Part shown: positions 7,151 through 12,660 of the stretch, piece by piece | Numbering within the stretch: the stretch's first letter is position 1 | Layout: every line of letters begins with the position of its first letter | Notes under the pieces: model-generated | Database searches by the model: none | What the model was told of the DNA's origin: nothing | Seen by the model: only the letters and a program-made list of their open reading frames with translations | From: Cylindrotheca closterium | Lineage: Eukaryota > Bacillariophyta > Bacillariophyceae > Bacillariales > Bacillariaceae | DNA: 12,660 nt | Reading direction: 5' to 3' | Assembly (NCBI GenBank): GCA_933822405.4 | Contig: CAKOGP040001951.1 | Span: 1-12,660, forward strand | Position numbers and translations under genes: made by a program

Positions 7151-7174
7151 GAGGCCCTCATTGATGAGTGCCTC
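7151..7174. repeat. 24-bp inverted repeat after the membrane-protein gene
   Basis: GAGGCcCTCATtgATGAGtGCCTC folds as two 5-bp stems separated by one mismatch (lower-case c and t) with a 2-base centre. It starts 42 bases beyond the stop of the membrane-protein gene, so it would lie in that transcript's 3' UTR as a hairpin. It may affect RNA stability or 3' end formation, or be a protein-binding palindrome in DNA. Confidence 0.5.
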
Positions 7175-7215
7175 AATTTTAGCTATTTGTGACCATGGAA
7201 ATTGACATGTCTACA

Positions 7216-10200
7216 CTACTCGCATCGTGAAGAGAATAAATCCTGTGCAACACAGCTAAGCGTCGCACAGCAGCCAAACACATTGCTGGTGCAATCCTCA
7301 AATTTGGCGATCCCGGTGGTGCAGCTACCCTGCTCGATGAAATACCCATTGCAACTGCTACAGTTTAGCAAGCTAGAATTGCACGTTGGATCAGGGATAT
7401 TGCAGTCTTTCAGATTGTTCGAGCAGCAGAATAAGCTGGTTGGAGCACCAGAGATTGGAGCAGTTGTTGTTGGATTCGGAGTTGGTTCGGGGGTAGGATT
7501 TGGTGTTGGTCGAGGTGTCGGAGCAGATGTTGGAGCTGGCGTGGGCCCAGGCGTCGGTTTTGCTGTTGGAGCACGACTGGGAATAGCAGTTGGATTTGGT
7601 GTTGCCACGATAGGCTTCATTGTTGGACCACGTGTTGGCGTTATTGATGGTGAGCTTGAAACCATAGCAGTGGGTGATACTGTTGGAGGAGGCGTTGGTC
7701 CGAGCACCGGCATGTATGTTGGTGACGAAAATGGTGTCATCGATGGCTTTGTGGAAACCGGGCTTGAAGTCAAACCTGTCGGTAATAACGTTTGCTCAAT
7801 CATAGGGCTAGGTGTTGACGGAGCCTCTGGTGCTACCGATGACTTCGTGGACGGTGAGCTTGAAGCCGAAGCTGTCGGTGATACGGTTGGCGGCGGTGAT
7901 GACCCGACAGCTGGCATCGAGGATGTTGGTGCAGAAGGTGGAGTCATGAGTGACATGGGAGATGGCGAGGTCGTACTTGGAGCGCCCGTTGGCATGGCAG
8001 AAGGGGATCGGATGGGAGCCAATGTAGGTTTTTCAACTGGAATGGATGTTGGAGTACCTGGAGCGCCCGTTGGCATAGCAGAAGGAGATCGAATGGGAGC
8101 CAACGTGGGTGCTTCAACAGGAATGGATGTTGGTGTACCTGGAACACGCGTTGGTTGCGGCACTGGCACGGGTGTCGGGATTCTATCAGGACCTTCTGTT
8201 GCCGACTGAGCTGCAGGAGACTTTGTCGGACTGTTGCTTGGCGGTCTAGATGAAACATCAGTTGGCGGGGCAGAGGGAGCTTCGGAAGGTGTCACATCAA
8301 TGATATTTCTTGCATTCACTGATAGGAACAAATCATCAAGCTCCAACTTTGATACCATGTTGTTGCCGTTTGCCAATTCCTCTAATATAATGGCCTCAAC
8401 ATCGGCAGAAGTAATATCAGCATCCAACAGTAAAGAAAACTCGACAAGGACAACATAACATAGCTCGGGAGTTGTTGCATCCACACAGACTGTATCTTTC
8501 AGCAATTTGCCTTTGACACTAGCGAATAGAATCGCATATCGAGACTCATCAAGGTCTTCTCCCATTTCTTTGGAGACTCCTGACATGACTGGGTTTGCCA
8601 ATTCGATTAGCTTTCGCTGATCGCCATTAGTGCAACCAGCCATGGCCGGAAGCAAGAGCTCTTGAATGGAATCCAACAATTGCTGTACCATTTCATCAGT
8701 CATTCCACTTTCACCCTTGACATTGATCTGAATGTTGGCATTCCAGTTGCTTTTGGACAATGTATTGTCTCCTGGAATGGTTTGGTTGTTTGTAATGGCA
8801 GTACAGTCTTCAGCACTAGGTGGATCCAGCACCTGCTTTTTTGATGGTGGCGCTGTTGGTGTTTCTTTTAGGGAGCCGGCTGGAGGCTCGGATATAAGAT
8901 CGGGCGATTCAGTGGTAGGATTATGGGAGCCAGTATCTTGGACCTGTCCACCTTGTTTTCTGAGAACGGCAACGGCTGTCACTCCACCGCCAATGACAAG
9001 AATAGCGACAGCCAAAATAATCCACATTTTGTACCGGGACGAAACGGGCTCTTTCTTTCCTGACTTTCGATCCTTGGACGCCACAGATTGCCAATCCCCA
9101 ACAATTGAGTCCTTCGCCTGTGACGAATTGGGCCCATCGTCAATCATCATACATGGCACCACATGACCATCCACTGGTGGAGTCATACTCCTCCATGATC
9201 TGCCCATGCGTTTCACTCCCGGATTCGTGTTGGATCTGGAGGAGCTTCTTCGCGATCCGCCCTTCACTTTGTTCTTGGCATGATCATGATCATCGTCATC
9301 TCCATAAAATATTTCGACAGTACTCTTTGTGCCGATACTTTTACTGCTGTGATGGGAAGAAGATCCCAGCATTACTTTTGACTTTGCTTTGGCATCTTCG
9401 TTTCTCACCCCATACAATGTTTGCGTGGTTTGGTTGCTGCAACCAGTGCTTTTACTGTGTCCCGATACACTTACAAGCTCAGCACCGGGTCTGAGGGATC
9501 CTTTTGAGCCCCGTGATACCTTTGCTTTCGTCTTGGTATCTTCGTCTCCGTACAATACTGCAGTACTATGGCCAGTGTCGCCAGTGCTCTTACTGTGTCC
9601 AGACGAACTGACAAGCTGAGCACCGGGTTTAAGGGACCTTTTCGAATTCGATGATGCCTTTGCTTTCTTCTTGGCATCGGCATCTCCGTACAATACTGCG
9701 GTAGTATGGGCGGTATCGTTAGTACTCTTGCTGTGTCCAGACGAACTGGCAAGCTTAGCATCGGGTCTGAGTGAAACGTTCGAGCTTCGTGATGCCTTTG
9801 CTTTCGCCTTAGCTTCATCATCTCCGTACAATATTTCAGTACTTTCAGCAGTGCTGAGAGTGTCCCTCCTTTTTCCTGATGGACTGACAAGCTCAGCACC
9901 TGGTTTGAGGGACCTTGTCATACCCCGTGATGCCTTTGATTTTGCCTTGTTGGTGTTTTTGTCTCCATACAAAAGTTCTGATGGGCCGCTATTACTTCCT
10001 TCGCTGCGCGAAGAAGATTTCATTGCAGCTTTCTTGGTGCGTCGTCTGTGGCCAATTCCGCTGCTCATCTTGTGGGAGCTTTTGCTACCCTTGGATGCTG
10101 ATCTACTTCTCCGACCCTTGGAATCTGATCTCCTCTTTCTAGAAGACCTGTCGCGAATTCTCCTTTTCTCTCCCCCGTTAGTAGGCGCAGCATCGTCAGC

Positions 10201-10263
10201 ATTCTCGGTGATAGTCATATGATCACGTTTGGATACGTTTGCATCTTTGAGGGAACTGCTCAT
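7216..10263 (-). CDS. Type II single-pass membrane protein with PT-rich linker and Cys-rich tail (1015 aa)
   Basis: The gene is one long exon. The ATG at 10263 (CAACAATGAGC) is chosen; the open frame extends 26 codons upstream only from a TTG. Order of parts: 1-412, a basic Ser/Lys/Arg-rich region containing six repeats with LYGD cores; 413-434, one membrane segment (MWIILAVAILVIGGG and on) preceded by RYK; about 479-659, a globular domain with Cys 487, 544, 593 and 602; 658-942, a Pro/Thr/Ser-rich linker likely O-glycosylated; 946-1014, a module with 12 cysteines that opens CCS and ends SRCE, with NSS and NCS sequons. There is no N-terminal signal peptide. The charge pattern suggests cytosol inside and the rest outside or in a vesicle lumen. 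PT linkers before Cys-rich modules are common in diatom surface and cell-wall proteins (from memory), so a surface, adhesion or wall role is plausible but unproven. No catalytic motif was recognised. Confidence 0.88.
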   Translation of the reverse strand: MSSSLKDANVSKRDHMTITENADDAAPTNGGEKRRIRDRSSRKRRSDSKGRRSRSASKGSKSSHKMSSGIGHRRRTKKAAMKSSSRSEGSNSGPSELLYGDKNTNKAKSKASRGMTRSLKPGAELVSPSGKRRDTLSTAESTEILYGDDEAKAKAKASRSSNVSLRPDAKLASSSGHSKSTNDTAHTTAVLYGDADAKKKAKASSNSKRSLKPGAQLVSSSGHSKSTGDTGHSTAVLYGDEDTKTKAKVSRGSKGSLRPGAELVSVSGHSKSTGCSNQTTQTLYGVRNEDAKAKSKVMLGSSSHHSSKSIGTKSTVEIFYGDDDDHDHAKNKVKGGSRRSSSRSNTNPGVKRMGRSWRSMTPPVDGHVVPCMMIDDGPNSSQAKDSIVGDWQSVASKDRKSGKKEPVSSRYKMWIILAVAILVIGGGVTAVAVLRKQGGQVQDTGSHNPTTESPDLISEPPAGSLKETPTAPPSKKQVLDPPSAEDCTAITNNQTIPGDNTLSKSNWNANIQINVKGESGMTDEMVQQLLDSIQELLLPAMAGCTNGDQRKLIELANPVMSGVSKEMGEDLDESRYAILFASVKGKLLKDTVCVDATTPELCYVVLVEFSLLLDADITSADVEAIILEELANGNNMVSKLELDDLFLSVNARNIIDVTPSEAPSAPPTDVSSRPPSNSPTKSPAAQSATEGPDRIPTPVPVPQPTRVPGTPTSIPVEAPTLAPIRSPSAMPTGAPGTPTSIPVEKPTLAPIRSPSAMPTGAPSTTSPSPMSLMTPPSAPTSSMPAVGSSPPPTVSPTASASSSPSTKSSVAPEAPSTPSPMIEQTLLPTGLTSSPVSTKPSMTPFSSPTYMPVLGPTPPPTVSPTAMVSSSPSITPTRGPTMKPIVATPNPTAIPSRAPTAKPTPGPTPAPTSAPTPRPTPNPTPEPTPNPTTTAPISGAPTSLFCCSNNLKDCNIPDPTCNSSLLNCSSCNGYFIEQGSCTTGIAKFEDCTSNVFGCCATLSCVAQDLFSSRCE
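7981..8142 (-). repeat. Two tandem 81-bp repeats in the PT-rich linker
   Basis: Residues 708-734 and 735-761 of the membrane protein are near-identical 27-residue units (PGTPTSIPVEAPTLAPIRSP, then SAMPTGA), differing only by Ala/Lys at unit position 11. The DNA units are also very similar, so the duplication is recent compared with the rest of the linker. A second, older pair in the linker shares PPPTVSPTA (about residues 776-808 and 846-877). Confidence 0.8.
9298..9990 (-). repeat. Six degenerate ~46-residue repeats in the cytosolic domain
   Basis: LYGD-type cores begin at residues 98, 145, 191, 237, 283 (LYGV) and 319 (FYGD), spaced 47, 46, 46, 46 and 36. A typical unit runs LYGDxxAKxKAKASRxS, then xSLRPGAELVSxSGHSKST and a Thr-rich spacer. 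Units 3 and 4 are the most alike; the last is shortened and carries an Asp/His run. The 138-bp period is visible in the DNA (for example TCTCCGTACAATA at about 9548, 9686 and 9824). The Ser/Lys/Arg content suggests phosphorylation or binding to an acidic partner; no named domain was recognised. Confidence 0.8.
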
Positions 10264-10735
10264 TGTTGCTGTGACAAGGTTGAGGATACAGAGTTGAATA
10301 TTGTGAGGGATATTCAGAGGGAACAAGTTTTTAAAAGACAATTTCGCACGAATTGTGTCGGACCGCCCACAATTTCTGCCTGCAAAGTGTGCGGTATTAA
10401 TGAAAACAAGGAGAGAACTGCCCTTTGAAACTCCTTGCAGTCACTCTGGCCTCCGTGAGACGGTGTTCTCTTTCGCTCTGCAGTATTGCGAAGATTTTTT
10501 TTCGAAATGAGCGGTATTTTAATTATAACAAGGAGGGAACTGCCCACTGAAACTCCCACGTCACTCTGGCCTCCTTGCGAAGGTCACGCATTTTAATTTA
10601 AAAATTCCGCATTTTCGCGCAACTTAACCTCCAAACTTTTGATTCCTTCATGCAGTTGAAGAGTCATTATATATAAAATTCGTTTCCTTGTGGAATGAGC
10701 TTTTTGTTGAAAAACATCGCGAGATTCTTTCGTTT
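10264..10735. other. Upstream region of the membrane-protein gene
   Basis: There is no gene here. It holds the 5' leader and presumed promoter of the minus-strand membrane-protein gene. Notable structures are ACAATTTCGCACGAATTGT (10338-10356), with 6-bp inverted arms, the direct repeat entered below, an AT-rich stretch at 10588-10607, and TATATATAAAA at 10668-10678 facing either way. Frames such as 10314-10559 minus have no protein features. Confidence 0.45.
10387..10578. repeat. ~70-bp direct repeat, two copies at a 120-bp spacing
   Basis: 10387-10458 and 10507-10578 share, in register, GCGGTATT (10391, 10511), AACAAGGAG followed by GAACTGCCC, TGAAACTCC, and the exact TCACTCTGGCCTCC (10441, 10561). 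Both offsets are 120 bases. The repeat lies 124-315 bases upstream of the membrane-protein ATG, so it may be a duplicated promoter element. No inverted ends typical of a transposon were seen, and the units do not resemble other sequence in the window. Confidence 0.75.
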
Positions 10736-10843
10736 GCGAGACTCGTCATTGTTCCAGAAGAAGCTTTTGTAGTGAAGCGGGGAGCTTTCTATTCAACATC
10801 AACATTTAGGAGGAAAAAGCCAATTACAAAAGTGAACAGTTCC

Positions 10844-11014
10844 TATATAAATGGTTCGCCACATATTCGCCAGCTTTTTCGCAGTCATAGTATGGTATGT
10901 GTAAAAGTCCGTTTGCTCATACGAGAGTGAAGGAAGTTCAAAAAGGCTAGACGGTCACATTATACCGGTATATCACACCTCTCACAATCCCACGAAAGGC
11001 ATCCCAGCAACACC
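10844..11014 (+). promoter_or_regulatory. Promoter region of TPR gene 3 with TATA-like box
   Basis: TATATAAA at 10844-10851 lies 164 bases before the ATG and is absent at the matching place in copies 1 and 2. The conserved block follows: AAAAGTCCGTTTGCTCAT at 10903-10920, a GAGTGAAGGAAGTTCAAAAA run, GGCTAGACG, then CACACCTCTCACAATCCCAC and the AACACC leader. Function is inferred from position and conservation. Confidence 0.45.
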
Positions 11015-11680
11015 ATGCAGTCGGCAATCTATCTCAACAACCGAGCCTCTTCTCTAATTGAGAAGGATTCCTTCGAAAAAGCCATTGAAACGTTGAACCA
11101 AGCTCTGAATGCCGTTCAAAAGGTTCAAAAAGACGAATGGTCGTCATCGTCGTCATCATCATCATCCGTCGAGAATTCAGAAAAGTTCCCGAGACGACCA
11201 GGCGGAAAGTATTTGTCAACATCAAACAAGAGACGCAAAGAACTGGATGATCTAGCGGTTCTTATGTACTCTCGACCATTGTATGTGTCGCATCTTCCGC
11301 AGACAGAAGGAAAAACATTCTTATCCTGGATCATCATTTTCAACTTTGCCTTGTGCCATCACCTCATGGCACTCCGAGCAGTGGACTACAACGACAAACA
11401 CGAAAACCTGCTTGAAGCTCTGAAACTGTACGAAGCACTAGTTGCCTTGCCAATGGAAGACACGTTTCAAATCGAGACCACTTATTTCATGGCCATGATC
11501 AACAATTCGGCACAGATTTACCAAATGTTGCATCGACCAAGACAAGCCAAGCAACACGCTGATCAAATGCTTTCCCTACTCATGGTCACGATTCAAGAAG
11601 GGAAAGCTGACACAGTGGACGGGTTTGACGGCTTTTTGCTGAATGCCACTCAAAGACCTCTTGGTGCGGTTGCCGCCTAA
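11015..11680 (+). CDS. TPR-like helical-repeat protein, copy 3 (221 aa)
   Basis: This intact paralogue of the genes at 2807 and 5848 has the same three TPR-like helix pairs. Differences cluster at the linker and tail: the Ser tract is one codon shorter and preceded by Trp42 (KDEW instead of KDES), followed by VENSEKFPRRP; Leu84 replaces Phe (AVLMY); Lys198 replaces Glu (EGKAD); and the tail RPLGAVAA is one codon longer. Total length is unchanged. The block from residue 96 to 196 is almost identical to copy 2 in both protein and DNA. It is convergent with the methyltransferase gene, with 187 bases between the stop codons. The start is the first ATG, in an AACACCATG context. It is probably the ancestral copy by context. 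Function is unknown; a protein-binding role is inferred from the fold. Confidence 0.88.
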   Translation: MQSAIYLNNRASSLIEKDSFEKAIETLNQALNAVQKVQKDEWSSSSSSSSSVENSEKFPRRPGGKYLSTSNKRRKELDDLAVLMYSRPLYVSHLPQTEGKTFLSWIIIFNFALCHHLMALRAVDYNDKHENLLEALKLYEALVALPMEDTFQIETTYFMAMINNSAQIYQMLHRPRQAKQHADQMLSLLMVTIQEGKADTVDGFDGFLLNATQRPLGAVAA

Positions 11681-11768
11681 GCAGTGATTTTGTCAAGAAA
11701 TTGTACCTCTAGCAGCCATGACATGATTTATTTGCTGTTCATGCAAAGTACCGGTAGAATAGAATCCA

Positions 11769-11774
11769 AATACA
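11769..11774 (+). terminator. Candidate poly(A) signal of TPR gene 3 (variant AATACA)
   Basis: At the place of the AATAAA in copies 1 and 2, this copy has AATACA inside the otherwise conserved CCAAATACAAATTATAG. AATACA is a known weaker variant in other eukaryotes; whether it works here is inferred only from position. Confidence 0.3.
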
Positions 11775-11867
11775 AATTATAGAATCCAAAAATTATTCAA
11801 TCGAAAGAAGTTATGCAACTGGATAGGTGCATCTCTATTGATCCTAGGTATGACCAACATTTTTTTC

Positions 11868-12660
11868 TCAGGCTGCTTTGGGTTGTCTACCTATGTAGAT
11901 TTGTATGTGTGCCCGGTCCCATGCTTTAAATTCATCGGCCAGTAGTTTCCCAGATTCCTCCTCTGTAATGTCAGCGAGCGCCTTTGGTTTGCCTTTGACT
12001 GATATTTGCGTCTGATGAAAATACAAGTTGGATTTTTCATTCTTTGGATCGCCAAAAGCTCTCCAGTCCAAAGGACAGCTCAGAGCTCCAGACGTAGGCT
12101 GGATCAGTTCCCACACCAATCCTGATTCCTGAAAGAATTCCCGTTCCAGGTCTGGTTTTCTCCAACGGACGGCCAGAATGAAAATGCCACGTATCGGATG
12201 AAGCAATCGTTTGGTGGTAGCTACCAAATGCGGGATGAACTTTTCATTGTACAGCAAGTCAGATCCCAAGATGCAATCATACGGTGGTTCATTAGTCTTG
12301 GCCTCATGATTGTCGTCGTCTGGACGGTCCATTGCCCATGGAAGTGGTTTGGCGTTTACCACGAGTCCATCTGGCAAGAGTGATTGATTGTGTTCCAAGT
12401 TGTGTTGCAACAGTGGCATGGCCGATGGCACATCGGTCAAGAGCACTGTAGATTTTGCTTCCAGTAACCCTTCTTGCAGACTGACGCAAAAGGACAATCC
12501 CACCAATCCCAGAGCTCCCGACCCTAGTTCCATAATCCGTTTTGGCATTCTTCCGCCTTCAAAGCATGGAATTATCTCGTCCCATAGCTTGGAAAGCTCC
12601 TTTCCACTTTGCCATGGCAAGGCATAGGTCCCATCATCCACCGTATCACCGTCATCATTA
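11868..12660 (-). CDS. METTL21-like SAM-dependent protein methyltransferase, 5' end beyond window
   Basis: This is a class I, seven-beta-strand methyltransferase of the Methyltransf_16 group, whose studied members methylate lysines of proteins such as Hsp70, VCP or elongation factors using SAM. There are 263 visible residues; the frame is open to the edge (NDDGDTVDDGTYALPW...), so the true start lies outside. Numbering from the edge: TYALPWQSGKELSKLW at 11-26 is the typical entry; motif I ELGSGALGLVGL at 44-55 binds SAM; LLTDVP at 73-78 with LLQHNLEHN at 83-91 forms the acidic and post-I region; and DCILGSDLLYNE at 128-139 contains the family's DxxY motif (DLLY). RWRKPDLEREFF follows at about 165-176. 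All key motifs are present, with no visible intron or break. The target cannot be read from sequence. A fragment of its 3' end recurs at 6711-6776. Confidence 0.88.
   Translation of the reverse strand, partial: NDDGDTVDDGTYALPWQSGKELSKLWDEIIPCFEGGRMPKRIMELGSGALGLVGLSFCVSLQEGLLEAKSTVLLTDVPSAMPLLQHNLEHNQSLLPDGLVVNAKPLPWAMDRPDDDNHEAKTNEPPYDCILGSDLLYNEKFIPHLVATTKRLLHPIRGIFILAVRWRKPDLEREFFQESGLVWELIQPTSGALSCPLDWRAFGDPKNEKSNLYFHQTQISVKGKPKALADITEEESGKLLADEFKAWDRAHIQIYIGRQPKAA

Larger units (their letters stand above)
10735..11940 (+). repeat. Duplicated segment, copy 3 (TPR gene 3 and junction with methyltransferase)
   Basis: Similarity to copy 1 begins near GTCATTGTTCCA (about 10746) and runs through CAATTACAAAAGTG (10821), TTCGCCACA (10855) and the gene. 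Similarity to copy 2 runs on past the gene into the last codons of the methyltransferase gene. Because that neighbour is intact only here, this is the likely original arrangement and copy 2 the derived one. Confidence 0.7.

Noticed and set aside
7202..8209. 335-codon plus-strand open frame rich in Gly, Val and Asp
   Set aside because: It is the exact antisense of the Pro/Thr/Ser-rich linker of the minus-strand membrane protein. Pro and Thr codons read backwards give Gly and Val-rich frames with no stops, and it has no domain of its own.
9471..10222. Long overlapping frames on both strands within the N-terminal repeat region (for example 9671-10222 plus, 9899-9471 minus)
   Set aside because: These follow the 138-bp repeat of the real gene; the absence of stops is repeated along with the unit. 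The 1015-residue frame has a good start context, a membrane segment and a Cys module, and these do not.
10264..10341. Longer start for the membrane protein at 10341
   Set aside because: The codon there is TTG, not ATG, and the extra 26 residues do not form a credible signal peptide. The first ATG of the frame, at 10263, has a good context.
2807..11680. TPR copies as retrocopies, because they lack introns
   Set aside because: Promoter-side and 3' flanking sequence, and even part of the convergent neighbour, were copied with them, and no poly(A) tract follows any copy.

Overview
The window looks like nuclear DNA of a eukaryote, most likely a pennate diatom or related stramenopile (an inference, not proven here). 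The supporting features are a Ran-binding protein 1 gene split by a GT-AG intron, a tRNA gene with internal A and B boxes and no encoded CCA, AATAAA-like signals after stop codons, AACACCATG-type start contexts, and a type II membrane protein with a long Pro/Thr/Ser linker and a Cys-rich tail of the kind common in diatom surface proteins. No bacterial operon structure, viral gene or CRISPR array is visible.

Layout, left to right. (1) 1-894, minus: most of a RanBP1 gene in two exons, with the 3' end cut by the window edge. (2) 1499-1571, minus: tRNA-Thr(AGU). (3) About 1895-3600: the first of three copies of a duplicated segment. Each copy carries an intact 221-codon intronless gene for a small TPR-like helical-repeat protein on the plus strand (2807-3472, 5848-6513, 11015-11680). 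Copies 1 and 2 also carry, at their 5' edge, a short remnant of the end of another coding sequence. (4) 3601-5050: a decayed stretch with scraps of open frame on the minus strand and no convincing gene. (5) About 5053-6776: copy 2, which ends in a piece of the last codons of the methyltransferase gene found at the right edge. (6) 7216-10263, minus: a 1015-residue single-pass membrane protein with six degenerate repeats of about 46 residues in its basic cytosolic part, a globular extracellular domain, a Pro/Thr/Ser linker of about 285 residues and a 12-cysteine tail. Its upstream region has a direct repeat of about 70 bp at a 120-bp spacing. (7) About 10735-11940: copy 3 of the TPR segment, convergent with (8) 11868-12660, minus: a class I SAM-dependent methyltransferase of the METTL21/Methyltransf_16 type, with its 5' end cut by the window edge.

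How the parts relate. RanBP1 (nuclear transport), the tRNA, the methyltransferase and the membrane protein look like unrelated neighbours, as is usual in a eukaryotic genome. The strongest story in the window is genomic. A TPR gene that sits tail-to-tail with the methyltransferase was copied at least twice. One copy carried the methyltransferase tail with it. The three coding regions stayed almost identical, with a mosaic of shared variants, while most flanking sequence diverged strongly, which suggests gene conversion. The most distinctive single gene is the membrane protein, whose repeats, ectodomain and Cys-rich tail I cannot assign to a named family.
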